Shown: positions 1 through 8,096, counted from the first letter of the stretch. The stretch is 17,466 nucleotides of DNA from Betaproteobacteria bacterium (GCA_011391185.1 JAABRB010000033.1:1-17466); one strand, 5' to 3'. The notes: generated by a model from the sequence alone, not told the origin. Made by a program: numbers and translations.

Positions 1-1970
1 TCGGTCTTGAGCGGATCGGTGCTCGGCTTGACGGTGAGCGAAGGGCAGCCCGAGAGCCGCACGCAGGAGTGGTCGCCGGTGCAGACGTCCTCGTCGACGC
101 CGAAGCGCTCGCGCACCACGCGCTCGCCGCGCTTGAGTTGCGCGGCGACCAGCGGGCGCAGCCGGCGCTGGCGTTCGAGCTGGCATTCACCCTCGGCGAT
201 CACCACCTTCAGTCCCTTGTAGGTCGTCGTCAGCGCTTCGCGCAGCGTCTTCGCGACGTCCGCAACCCGGTAGTTGTTCACCGTGCGCAGCCAACCGACG
301 CCCATGCCGGTGAGGGTCTTCTCGATGTGGTGGTCGCCGTGCGCGGCGCTCTTCCCGGCCATCATTCGCCGGATATCCTCCGGCGGCGTGGAAAGCAGAT
401 CCTGCGTGCCCGTCGCCGACGAATAGCCGTTCTTCATGACGACGAGCACCCCGTCGCCCTTGTTGAGCAGCGCGGAGGTCACGCCGGAGAGCAGGCCGTT
501 ATGCCAGAAGCCGCCGTCGCCCATGATCGCGACCGGCCGGCGCGCCATCAGGTTCTTGACCCCCGCGGCGCTCGCGAGGCTCATGCCATAGCCGAGAATC
601 GAGTTTCCGAGCGAGAACGGCGCGAAGGTCGCAAACGCGTGGCAGCCGATGTCGCCGGCGACGTGCACCTTGCCGACCTCGCGCTCGGCGAGCTTCAGCG
701 CTGCGAAGACCGGGCGCTCGGGACAGCCGATGCAGAATGTGGGCGGCCGCGCCGGCAGGGGCTCGCCGAGCGCGGCGGTCGCGTCGCGGCGCAGGCGGTC
801 GATGCGCGCGAGCCACGCCGCACCGCCTTCCGCATCCGCGCTCCGAGCATGGGCGCGCAGAAAGCCGACCAGGCCGCGCAGGATGACCTCCACGTTGTAC
901 TCGCCGGTCATGGCGAGGAGATCCTTGCCGTGCAGCTTCGTCTGCAGGTCGGCGCGGCGCAGGAGCGTCGCGATCTCCTGCTCGATGTACTCGGGCTGAC
1001 CTTCCTCGAGAACGAGCACGGCGCGCTTTCCGGCGCAGAACTGCGTGATCTGCTCCGGAACGATGGGGTGCACGACATTGAGGCAGAAAGTCGGCATCCG
1101 GAGCTCGCCGAACGCGTCCGCGAGGCCCAGCGTCTGCAGCGCGCGCACCAGGTTGTTGTGCAGGCCGCCCTGGACGATGAGTCCCAGCTCGCCCTCGCCC
1201 GGGCCGAACGTTTCGTTCAGGCCGCGTTCGACGATGAACCGTCGCGCGGCCGGCAGCCGCACTTCGACCTTGAGCTTCTCCTGCCGGAATATGGCAGGGG
1301 GGTGCGCGAGCCGGTCGTACTCGAATACGGGCGGACCGGCGAGCAGATTGCGCGTCGAGATCGCCGGCGCGAGATTGTCGCGCGCCGCGAATTCGCCGCG
1401 GACATGGCAGGCTCGTATGCGCAACTCCATCATTGCCGGCGTGTTCGAGGCCTCCGAGAGCGCAAAGCCCTCCTCGACCATCCGCACGATGCACGGCAGG
1501 CTCGGCCGCGGATCGAGCAGGATCATCGACGACTTCAGGGCGTAGGCATGACTGCGTTCCTGGATGACGCTCGCGCCTTCGCCGTAGTCCTCGCCGAGCA
1601 CGATGAGGGCGCCCCCCATCACGCCTGCCGAGGAGAGATTCGAGAGCGCATCGGCCGCGACGTTGGTGCCGACGATGGATTTCCACGTGACCGCGCCGCG
1701 CACCGGGTAGTTGATCGAGGCCGCGAGCATCGCGGCCGCGGAGGCCTCGTTGGAGCACGATTCGACGTGCACGCCGAGTTCATTCATGAGCTCGCGCGCC
1801 TGCACCATCACGTCGAGGAGGTGCGAGACCGGCGCGCCCTGATACCCGCCGACGTACGCGACGCCGGATTGCAGCAGCGCCTTCGTTACCGCGAGAATGC
1901 CCTCGCCGCGGAACGTGTCGCCGGCGCCGAGCCGCAGGGATTTTATTTCTTCGGTGAAAGAAACTTCCAT
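1..1970 (-). CDS. Indolepyruvate:ferredoxin oxidoreductase alpha subunit-like protein, copy 1 (3' end outside window)
   Basis: This looks like the thiamine-pyrophosphate (TPP) subunit of a 2-oxoacid:ferredoxin oxidoreductase of the IorA type, which decarboxylates aryl-pyruvates to acyl-CoA and passes electrons to iron-sulfur clusters. About 656 codons are present without a stop; the last ~50 residues lie left of the window. The start is ATG at 1970, with GAGGAA about 6-8 bases upstream overlapping the stop of copy 2. The N-terminal domain carries the run AVTKALLQSGVAYVGGYQGA. A CxGCPERP motif lies near residues 413-420. The TPP motif begins GDGGFWHNG at residue 484 and closes with KNGY at 513-516. 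Cysteines 630, 636 and 642 begin the ferredoxin domain. By eye it is about 75% identical to copy 2 over the first 190 residues. The separate IorB-type subunit is not in the window. Family assignment is strong; the substrate is unknown. Confidence 0.88.
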   Translation of the reverse strand, partial: MEVSFTEEIKSLRLGAGDTFRGEGILAVTKALLQSGVAYVGGYQGAPVSHLLDVMVQARELMNELGVHVESCSNEASAAAMLAASINYPVRGAVTWKSIVGTNVAADALSNLSSAGVMGGALIVLGEDYGEGASVIQERSHAYALKSSMILLDPRPSLPCIVRMVEEGFALSEASNTPAMMELRIRACHVRGEFAARDNLAPAISTRNLLAGPPVFEYDRLAHPPAIFRQEKLKVEVRLPAARRFIVERGLNETFGPGEGELGLIVQGGLHNNLVRALQTLGLADAFGELRMPTFCLNVVHPIVPEQITQFCAGKRAVLVLEEGQPEYIEQEIATLLRRADLQTKLHGKDLLAMTGEYNVEVILRGLVGFLRAHARSADAEGGAAWLARIDRLRRDATAALGEPLPARPPTFCIGCPERPVFAALKLAEREVGKVHVAGDIGCHAFATFAPFSLGNSILGYGMSLASAAGVKNLMARRPVAIMGDGGFWHNGLLSGVTSALLNKGDGVLVVMKNGYSSATGTQDLLSTPPEDIRRMMAGKSAAHGDHHIEKTLTGMGVGWLRTVNNYRVADVAKTLREALTTTYKGLKVVIAEGECQLERQRRLRPLVAAQLKRGERVVRERFGVDEDVCTGDHSCVRLSGCPSLTVKPSTDPLKT

Positions 1971-1980
1971 TGTCGGTTCC

Positions 1981-4104
1981 TCACGCCGGCTGGAGCCAGC
2001 CGATGACGGTTGCGCGCACGCGCGCGAGGACGCGATCCCAGGCACTCGGGTTCTGGACGATCCGTGCCTTGAAGAACGACGGGCACAGCACCGCGGCGTG
2101 CGCGACCTCCCCGCACAGCCCGCAGCCCACGCAGCCGTTGTTCACGTGGGCCACCGGATCGGTCCTGAGCGGATCGGTGCTCGGCTTGACGGTGAGCGAA
2201 GGGCAGCCCGAGAGCCGCACGCAGGAGTGGTCGCCCGTGCAGACGTCCTCGTCGACGCCGAAGCGCTCGCGCACCACGCGCTCGCCGCGCTTGAGCTGCG
2301 CGGCGACCAGCGGGCGCAGCCGCCGTTGACGCTCGAGCTGGCATTCGGCGTCGGCCACGATCACCTTGAGGCCCTTGTACCCGGTGGTCATCGCGTCCTC
2401 CAGCACCCGCTTCATCCGGTCGACGCGATAGGTATAGACGTTCTTGATCCAGTTCACGCCCAGCCCCTTCAGCGTGCGCTCGATGGACATGTCCTGCGAC
2501 TTGCCTGCGTCCTGATGGGGCGAGGAGGGGATGTTCTGGGTGCCGGTCGCCGAGCTGTAGCCGTTCTTCATGATCACCAGGATGCCGTCGTCCTGGTTGA
2601 ACACGGCGTTCGCGACACCGGAGGTGAGGCCGTTGTGCCAGAAGCCGCCGTCGCCCATGATGGTCACGGTGCGCTTGCCGAACATCGGCGCGACCGCCGA
2701 GTTGGACGCGAGGCCCAGCCCGTAGCCGAGCACGGTGTGCCCGATGTTGAACGGTGGGAGCGTGGAGAAGGTGTGACAGCCGATATCGGCGGAGACGTGG
2801 ATCTTGCCGTGTTCGCGTTCGACGAGCTTCATCGCCGAGAAAACCGGGCGCTCGGGACACCCGACGCAAAACCCCGGTGGACGTGCCGGGAGCGGCGCGC
2901 CGAATATCTCCGCGGCCTGGCGCTTCGGTGCGGTCAGCACGTCGAGCCGGCGTTGTGCGTCGGCCGTATCGACGCCCCGTGGCGCAGCCGCTTCGATCCA
3001 TCGCGCGACGCCGGTCAGCACCGTCTCGCCGGTGTACTCGCCGGCCATCGGCAGCACGTCTTTCCCGTGGACGCGAGTCTGCAGGTCGGCGCGTCGCAGG
3101 AGCGCGTGGAGCGCGTCCTCGAGAAAGGCCGGCTGGCCTTCCTCGACCATCAGCACCGCGCGCTTGCCCGCGCAGAACCGGGTGACTTCCGCCGGGATGA
3201 GCGGATAGGTGACATTCAGGCAGTAGATCGGAATGCGCGCTGCGCCGAGCGCATTCGCCAGGCCGAGCTGCTGCAACGCCCGCACCACGACGTTGTACAT
3301 GCCGCCCTGGCAGATGATGCCGACGTCGTCCGCGGTTCCCTCGAACACTTCGTTCAGGGCGTGTTCGGTGACGAACTTCACCGCCGCCGGCCAGCGGACC
3401 TCGATCTTGTGTTTCTCCTGGGCGTAGGTCGATGGCGGCAGCGCAATGCGGCCGAAGTCGAACACCGGCGCCGTGAGCAAGTGCTTCCGCGACACGGCCG
3501 ACGCGCGGTTCGCCTTGGTTGGAAAGGTGCCATGAACGTGGCACGCGCGGATGCGCAACTCGAGCATCACCGGCGTGCTCGTTGCCTCGGAAAGCTCGAA
3601 CCCCTGCTCGACCATGCGCGTGATCGTCGGCAGGTTCGGGCGCGGGTCGAGCAGCCAAATCTGCGATTTCATCGCGAACGCATGGCTGCGCTCCTGGATG
3701 ATCGACGCGCCCTCGCCGTAATCCTCGCCGAGCACGATCAGCGCGCCGCCGGTCACGCCCACCGAGGCGAGATTCGAGAGCGCGTCCGACGCGACGTTGG
3801 TGCCGACGGTGGACTTGAACGTCACCGCGCCCCGCAGCGGATAGTTGATCGATGCGCCGAGCATCGCCGCGGCGCCGGCCTCCGACGCGTTCGTCTCGAT
3901 GTGGATGCCGAGCTCGTCCATGATGTCGCGCGCGTCGTTCAGCACGTCCATCATGTGCGACACGGGCGCGCCCTGGTAGCCGCCGACGTAGGCGACGCCG
4001 GATTGCAGCAACGCCTTGGTCACCGCGAGGATGCCCTCGCCGTGGAAGGTCGCGCCGTCGCCGAGCTTGAGCAACTCCACTTCCTTCTCGAAGCTGCGTT
4101 CCAT
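1981..4104 (-). CDS. Indolepyruvate:ferredoxin oxidoreductase alpha subunit-like protein, copy 2 (complete, 707 aa)
   Basis: This is a complete IorA-type subunit, somewhat longer than archaeal IorA (about 620-650 residues) and far shorter than the fused proteobacterial IorAB (about 1,150-1,200). The N-terminal pyrimidine-binding domain covers roughly residues 1-200. FCVGCPERPVF starts at 412, ahead of the TPP domain. The TPP signature runs from GDG at 484 to KNGY at 513-516. The C-terminal ferredoxin domain has C622, C628 and C634-P, then the classical CxxCxxC at 658/661/664 with C674-P, so at least one [4Fe-4S] cluster is expected. The first cluster has atypical spacing (C-x5-C-x5-C). The start is ATG at 4104 with GAGGAG immediately upstream. 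It follows livG after 147 bases, where a CATAAT hexamer near 4148-4153 has no convincing -35 box. Copy 1 starts only 10 bases beyond its stop, so the two are surely co-transcribed. The likely substrate is an aryl or branched 2-oxo acid (inferred from family). Confidence 0.92.
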   Translation of the reverse strand: MERSFEKEVELLKLGDGATFHGEGILAVTKALLQSGVAYVGGYQGAPVSHMMDVLNDARDIMDELGIHIETNASEAGAAAMLGASINYPLRGAVTFKSTVGTNVASDALSNLASVGVTGGALIVLGEDYGEGASIIQERSHAFAMKSQIWLLDPRPNLPTITRMVEQGFELSEATSTPVMLELRIRACHVHGTFPTKANRASAVSRKHLLTAPVFDFGRIALPPSTYAQEKHKIEVRWPAAVKFVTEHALNEVFEGTADDVGIICQGGMYNVVVRALQQLGLANALGAARIPIYCLNVTYPLIPAEVTRFCAGKRAVLMVEEGQPAFLEDALHALLRRADLQTRVHGKDVLPMAGEYTGETVLTGVARWIEAAAPRGVDTADAQRRLDVLTAPKRQAAEIFGAPLPARPPGFCVGCPERPVFSAMKLVEREHGKIHVSADIGCHTFSTLPPFNIGHTVLGYGLGLASNSAVAPMFGKRTVTIMGDGGFWHNGLTSGVANAVFNQDDGILVIMKNGYSSATGTQNIPSSPHQDAGKSQDMSIERTLKGLGVNWIKNVYTYRVDRMKRVLEDAMTTGYKGLKVIVADAECQLERQRRLRPLVAAQLKRGERVVRERFGVDEDVCTGDHSCVRLSGCPSLTVKPSTDPLRTDPVAHVNNGCVGCGLCGEVAHAAVLCPSFFKARIVQNPSAWDRVLARVRATVIGWLQPA

Positions 4105-4251
4105 GGGCTCCTCGGGGAATCGATCGGGCCTCGCGCCCGGGACTCAAATTATGTCCGACATCGGCGTGGTCGTGTTCCTGCCGCCGCTCGTGTAGCGGCG
4201 CAGGCGCGACGCGCCCGGAAGGATTCTTCCTCGGGGAGCCGGCTGGGCCGC

Positions 4252-5031
4252 TCAGGCCGCCGCGCGCGTCCCGAGATAGGCCGCGACGACCCGAGGGTCT
4301 TTGAGCACCGCCTCGGGCGCGCCTTGAGCGAGCGGAACGCCGTAATCGAGCACGAAGATGCGATCGGCGAGGTCGGCAACCATCTGCATGTCGTGCTCGA
4401 CCCAGATGATGGCGATACCGAGTTCGTGCTTGATGCGCAGGATGTGGCGAGCGAGGTTCTCGCGCTCCTCGCGATTCAGTCCCGCGGAGGGTTCGTCGAG
4501 GAGGAGCACCTTCGGCTGCATCGCAAGCGCCCGCGCGAAGCCGACGATCTTCTGGATGCCGAACGGCAGCGCGTCGACGTGCTCGTGCCGATGGCGCTCG
4601 AGCTCCACGAAATCGAGCACCTCCTCGACCGCGCACCGGTGCGCGGCCTCCGCCGCGCGTACGTGCGGCAGAAACAGGCCCTCGGCGAGCAACCCCGTGC
4701 GAATCTGCGCGTGTCGGGCGACGAGCAGATTCTCGACAACGGTCATGTGCGGAAAGAGCTCGCCGTGCTGAAATGTCCGCGCGATGCCGAGTCGTGCGAT
4801 GTGATGGGGCTTGGCGCGCGTGATGTCCGTGCCGCCGAAGGTGATGCGGCCCGCCGAGGGTCGGTAGATTCCGCAGATGCAGTTGAGCACGGAAGTCTTG
4901 CCGGCGCCGTTCGGACCGATCAGCGCCAGCAGCTCGCCCGGCCGCGTGGCGATCGACACGCCTTCCAGCACCCGCAAGCCGCCGAAGGCGAGCGAGATGT
5001 TCGCGAGCTTGAGCGCCGAACTGTCATCCAT
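4252..5031 (-). CDS. livG: Branched-chain amino acid-type ABC transporter ATPase (LivG)
   Basis: This is one of the two ATPases of a HAAT/Liv-family importer. The 259 residues show Walker A GPNGAGKT (39-46), the Q-loop at Gln88 in ARTFQH, Walker B VLLLDEP (175-181) and the H-loop His213 in WVEHDM. The ABC signature reads LPFGIQK (155-161), unlike the LSYGQQR-type sequence usual in LivG, although the central glycine is kept. It is called LivG rather than LivF from the ARTFQ loop, the IIWVEHDM ending and DPRVVAAYLG at the C-terminus. Its ATG lies inside the last codons of livF: ATGGATGA contains both the start and the livF stop, an 8-base overlap that indicates translational coupling. It follows livF and precedes the oxidoreductase genes on the same strand. 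The transported ligand is unknown; neighbours suggest an aromatic or branched carboxylic acid. Confidence 0.93.
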   Translation of the reverse strand: MDDSSALKLANISLAFGGLRVLEGVSIATRPGELLALIGPNGAGKTSVLNCICGIYRPSAGRITFGGTDITRAKPHHIARLGIARTFQHGELFPHMTVVENLLVARHAQIRTGLLAEGLFLPHVRAAEAAHRCAVEEVLDFVELERHRHEHVDALPFGIQKIVGFARALAMQPKVLLLDEPSAGLNREERENLARHILRIKHELGIAIIWVEHDMQMVADLADRIFVLDYGVPLAQGAPEAVLKDPRVVAAYLGTRAAA

Positions 5032-5824
5032 ACCAGCGCCGGCTCCTGCGATATTGCTTCACGTCGCGGTAGCTGCGCCGCCGCGCGCCGCCGCCCGCAC
5101 CGAGGTAGAACTCCTGGATGTCGGCATGCGCGCGCAGCCGGTCCGGTGTCCCGTCCAGCACGATGCGGCCGTTCTCCATCACGTATCCGTAGTCCGCGAC
5201 CTCGAGCGCGATGTGAGCGTTCTGCTCCACGAGCAGCACGGTCGTGCCGAGCTCGGTGCGCACCCGCAGGATCCGGGCCATCAGCTCCTCGACGATCACT
5301 GGCGCAAGGCCCTGCGACAGCTCGTCGACGAGCAGCAGATCGGGCGCGCATGCGAGCGCCGCGCCGATCGCGAGCATTTGCCGCTCGCCACCGGACAGAT
5401 ATCCGGCCTCGCGCGTACGCAGGCGGGCGAGCGCCGGGAAGAGCTCGTAGATCGATTCTGCAAGCTGCCGCCGGTCGGTGCCGCGGCGCGGCACCACGGC
5501 TTCCAGGTTCTCGGCGACCGTGAGGTTCTCGAAGACCTTGCTGCGCTCGGGTACGAGTGCGACACCGAGCGCGGTGACCCGGTGCGGCGCGAGATTCTCG
5601 ATCCGCTCGCCGCGATAGTGAATGGCGCCCTCGGTCACGCGCGCGTCATCCAGCCCGATGAACCCGGAGATGGCGCGCAGCGTCGTAGTCTTGCCGGCGC
5701 CATTGGTCCCGAGCAGCGCGACGATGCCGCCCTTTGGCACGTCGAGCGACACGCCCTGCACCGCCGTCACCACGCGGTGATAAACGACTTCCAGGCGCTC
5801 CAGCCTCAAGAGTAGGTCACTCAT
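5024..5824 (-). CDS. livF: Branched-chain amino acid-type ABC transporter ATPase (LivF)
   Basis: This is the second ATPase of the importer. The 266 residues carry Walker A GTNGAGKT (39-46), VPERSKVF (91-98) as the LivF-type switch region, signature LSGGERQ (143-149), Walker B LLLVDE (163-168) and VEQN at 199-202. Glutamine replaces the H-loop histidine, as is usual in LivF. Past the normal end (EFYLG, about 238-242) there is a basic, aromatic tail of about 24 residues, ARRRSYRDVKQYRRSRRWYG, which ordinary LivF lacks. The start is ATG at 5824; the upstream sequence gives only a weak ribosome binding site. It is separated from livM by 183 bases holding decayed repeats and overlaps the livG start by 8 bases. 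The order F before G is the reverse of the textbook livHMGF order. Confidence 0.93.
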   Translation of the reverse strand: MSDLLLRLERLEVVYHRVVTAVQGVSLDVPKGGIVALLGTNGAGKTTTLRAISGFIGLDDARVTEGAIHYRGERIENLAPHRVTALGVALVPERSKVFENLTVAENLEAVVPRRGTDRRQLAESIYELFPALARLRTREAGYLSGGERQMLAIGAALACAPDLLLVDELSQGLAPVIVEELMARILRVRTELGTTVLLVEQNAHIALEVADYGYVMENGRIVLDGTPDRLRAHADIQEFYLGAGGGARRRSYRDVKQYRRSRRWYG

Positions 5825-5864
5825 GGGAGCTCGGGCCGAGGGCTGCAGGCGATAAGGGGTGGTG

Positions 5865-5892
5865 GAAGGAACGAAGCAGGGGGCGCGGGCCC
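5865..5892 (+). repeat. GC-rich intergenic repeat, copy 1 (livM-livF gap)
   Basis: GAAGGAACGAAGCAGGGGGC followed by GCGGGCCC matches the two copies before livM except at one base of the 28. It is followed after about ten bases by a decayed palindromic element at 5903. Confidence 0.7.
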
Positions 5893-5902
5893 AGGGTCTT
5901 TT

Positions 5903-5960
5903 CCCCTCCTCTCCGAGGGTGAGGCGGGGTTTCGAGCGACTCGTCCTTGAAAAGGAGGGG
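5903..5960. repeat. Decayed REP-like palindromic element
   Basis: CCCCTCCTCTCCGAGGG at 5903 and TCCTTGAAAAGGAGGGG at 5944 are recognisable halves of the palindrome seen intact at 10004, 12875, 12968, 14804 and 14956, but the arms are broken and the second hairpin is lost. It occupies the 183-base livM-livF gap together with the GC-rich repeat. Confidence 0.55.
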
Positions 5961-6007
5961 ACAACAGCTTCCTGGGCGCCAGGAACCGCCTCTGTTGATC
6001 GCGGTCT

Positions 6008-7081
6008 TCATCGGCGGCTCGACAGGGGTTTCTGCTTGAAGGGCCAGAGCAGGAACCAGGCCTGCACGCGGCGCCAGATGCCCACGAGCCCCTGCGGCTC
6101 GAAGACGAGGAAGAGCAGCATCACCAGGCCGAACGCGGAGTAATTGATTGCGAACACCACGGAGCTCAGCGCCTCGGTGAGGTCCAGGGCTTCCATCATC
6201 CACTCGATGAAGTATGGGAAGAGGATCACGAAGATCGTGCCGAGTATCGCGCCGAGAATCGAGCCCATTCCGCCGATGATGATCATCGCGACGTACTGGA
6301 TGGTGAGGAAGAGCGAGAACGCCTCGACCGAAACGAACCCGCGGAAATAGGCGAAGAGGCAGCCGGCGACAGAGGTCAGGACCGACGAGACGACGAACGC
6401 GGTGAGTTTGGCGCGCTGCACGCTGATGCCGAGCGCTCCGGCCACCGTCTCTCGCCCGTGGATCGCGCGCCACGCGCGGCCGGTCTTCGAGCGCAGCAGG
6501 TTCAGGCTGAAGAGCACGGTCGCGACCGCGGCGATGAGCAGCACGAAATACCACCCGCGCGCGTCGTGGAGCTTCCAATCCCCGATGGCGGGCGGGTCGA
6601 GCAGGATGCCGGTCGAGAATCCGCGCTTCGCCTCGTACTCGGCGCCGAGGTAGATGACGATGAAGTGCAGCGCAAGCGTCGACACCGCGAGATAGAGCCC
6701 ACGCAGGCGCAGGCTCGGCAGGCCGAAGATCAGGCCGAGTGCCGCGCCGACCACTGCCGAAGCAGGAAGCGTGACCCAGAACGGCGCGCCGAGCTCCTTG
6801 TAGAGGATGCCGGTCGTGAACGCGCCGGCGGCCAGCAGCCCCGCGTGGCCGAGCGAGATCTGTCCGGCATAGCCGGTGAGCAGCATCAGCGCGATCGCGC
6901 CGATCGCGCCCAGCAGCACCTGGTTCGCCAGGTCCAGGGCGAGCGGTCCGGCGAAAAACGGGTAGGTCGCGAGCACGACTGCGAGCACCGCCAGCGAGGC
7001 CTTCTGGGTCCGCGTGTCGAGCAGAACGAAATCGCGATCGTACCGCGTTCGAAAATACCCACTCGCACGCGGAGCACTCAT
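6008..7081 (-). CDS. livM: Branched-chain amino acid-type ABC transporter permease (LivM)
   Basis: This is an inner-membrane permease of the Liv importer, 357 residues from the chosen ATG. It has many hydrophobic segments (about 30-47, 54-70, 78-94, 103-122, 128-147, 178-195, 225-247, 258-290, 312-327), the family hallmark GYAGQISLGHAGLLAAGAFT at 70-89, and IIIGGMGSILGAILGTIFVI at 267-286. The frame stays open back to a GTG at 7204, but those 41 extra codons are made of the GC-rich repeats lying between livH and livM (RKGPAPP and FRRGPRP encoded by repeat copies), so I start at MSAPRASGYF. No Shine-Dalgarno sequence precedes this ATG, so the start is less certain than the gene. It pairs with LivH in the membrane and with LivF/LivG in the cytoplasm. 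Confidence 0.9.
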   Translation of the reverse strand: MSAPRASGYFRTRYDRDFVLLDTRTQKASLAVLAVVLATYPFFAGPLALDLANQVLLGAIGAIALMLLTGYAGQISLGHAGLLAAGAFTTGILYKELGAPFWVTLPASAVVGAALGLIFGLPSLRLRGLYLAVSTLALHFIVIYLGAEYEAKRGFSTGILLDPPAIGDWKLHDARGWYFVLLIAAVATVLFSLNLLRSKTGRAWRAIHGRETVAGALGISVQRAKLTAFVVSSVLTSVAGCLFAYFRGFVSVEAFSLFLTIQYVAMIIIGGMGSILGAILGTIFVILFPYFIEWMMEALDLTEALSSVVFAINYSAFGLVMLLFLVFEPQGLVGIWRRVQAWFLLWPFKQKPLSSRR

Positions 7082-7090
7082 AGAAAACCC

Positions 7091-7122
7091 GAAGAATCGA
7101 AGCAGGGGGCGCGGGCCCCTTC
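7091..7122 (+). repeat. GC-rich intergenic repeat, copy 2 (livH-livM gap)
   Basis: A 32-base unit containing CGAAGCAGGGGGCGCGGGCC, which can fold as GGGGC-GCGG-GCCCC. It is repeated 44 bases further on with one mismatch and ends ten bases before the livM ATG (read on the minus strand). Confidence 0.8.
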
Positions 7123-7134
7123 GGAAAAAAGCAT

Positions 7135-7166
7135 GAAGGATCGAAGCAGGGGGCGCGGGCCCCTTC
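7135..7166 (+). repeat. GC-rich intergenic repeat, copy 3 (livH-livM gap)
   Basis: This is a 31/32 match to the unit at 7091-7122, in direct orientation. The 12 bases between the two units include an A6 tract. The frame of livM stays open through both copies, which could wrongly suggest a longer LivM. Confidence 0.8.
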
Positions 7167-7226
7167 CGGTAAGCGCGATCGGGCCCTTCCCGCGCCCCCC
7201 GCACCCCCCGAGTGCCTTATCCGTCC

Positions 7227-8096
7227 TCATACTCTATCCAGCTCCTCGCGCGAGCCGAAGAATCCCCATGGCCGGACAACGAGCATCGCGAGCAGGATGA
7301 AGAACGGCACCACGTCGGACAGCAGCGGATCGATATAGTGGACCATCAACACCTCGGCGGCGGCGATCACGAGCGAGCCGAGCAGCGCGCCGAGGAGACT
7401 GTCGAGCCCGCCGACGAGCGCGGCCGGAAACGCCTTGAGTCCGATCACGACCATCGTGCTTTCCAGTCCTGCGTCGCTGGCGAGCAGCATGCCCGCCAGC
7501 CCGCCTGTCAGCGTCGCAAGGCCCCACGCCAGTGCGTAAATCGCATGCAGCCCGATCCCGCGCTGCGCGGCGAGCAGCGGGTTCTGTCCTGCGGCGCGCA
7601 TGCGGATGCCCCATCGCGAAAGCCGCAGGAAGGCGAAGAGTAGCGCGTAGCAAACGCCGGTCGTCAGCACGAGCGCCAACCCGACGCCCGAGATCCGGGC
7701 GTCGCCGATCGCAACCGACGCGTTCGCCCAGCCGAGCTCTTCCATCGGATACCGTGTCTGCGTGCCGAAGGCGAGAATCATTGCCCCGCGTAGCAGGATC
7801 CCCAGCGCGATCGTCGCGAGCACCGCTGCGAGCACCGACTCCCCGGTCATGCGCCACATGAGCGCCACGTAGACGAGCACGCCGACCAGCATGGCGAGAG
7901 TCAGCGCGACGGCGATGGCGACCAGCGGGTGCCCCGAAAAGAGCGACGCCGTCGCGTAGAGACCATAGGCGCCGAGCATCATCACTTCGCCGTGCGCAAG
8001 CGAGAGGACGCGGCTTACGCGGTAGATCAGCACGTATCCGCAGCTGATCAGCGCGTAGATCGACGCGAGTACGGCGATGTTGACCGCTAGCTGCAT
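7227..8096 (-). CDS. livH: Branched-chain amino acid-type ABC transporter permease (LivH)
   Basis: This is the second inner-membrane permease of the importer, 289 residues, the normal LivH length. It is strongly hydrophobic throughout, with about eight membrane spans. It carries the LivH signature SRVLSLAHGEVMMLGAY at 28-44 and the cytoplasmic coupling region RLSRWGIRMRAAGQNPLLAA, where AAGQNP is typical of the EAA-like loop in this family. The C-terminal VRPWGFFG is also characteristic. The start is ATG at 8096 with only a weak AGG upstream. It follows livK after 139 bases that contain a very GC-rich hairpin, a common arrangement when the binding protein must be made in excess over the permeases. 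Confidence 0.92.
   Translation of the reverse strand: MQLAVNIAVLASIYALISCGYVLIYRVSRVLSLAHGEVMMLGAYGLYATASLFSGHPLVAIAVALTLAMLVGVLVYVALMWRMTGESVLAAVLATIALGILLRGAMILAFGTQTRYPMEELGWANASVAIGDARISGVGLALVLTTGVCYALLFAFLRLSRWGIRMRAAGQNPLLAAQRGIGLHAIYALAWGLATLTGGLAGMLLASDAGLESTMVVIGLKAFPAALVGGLDSLLGALLGSLVIAAAEVLMVHYIDPLLSDVVPFFILLAMLVVRPWGFFGSREELDRV

Noticed and set aside
69..5523. Very long open frames on the plus strand opposite the oxidoreductase and ATPase genes (two overlapping frames of over 600 and 1,200 codons)
   Set aside because: They are antisense shadows produced by high third-position GC. They show Arg/Ala/His-rich composition without motifs, while the minus strand encodes clear enzyme families.
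5825..6007. A small gene in the livM-livF gap
   Set aside because: The gap is composed of decayed repeats. Open frames there are low-complexity, and none has a start with a ribosome binding site.
7082..7204. 41-codon N-terminal extension of LivM starting at a GTG
   Set aside because: The extension is encoded by two copies of an intergenic repeat and is Pro/Arg-rich, unlike any LivM N-terminus. MSAPRASGYF is a better start despite its lack of a ribosome binding site.
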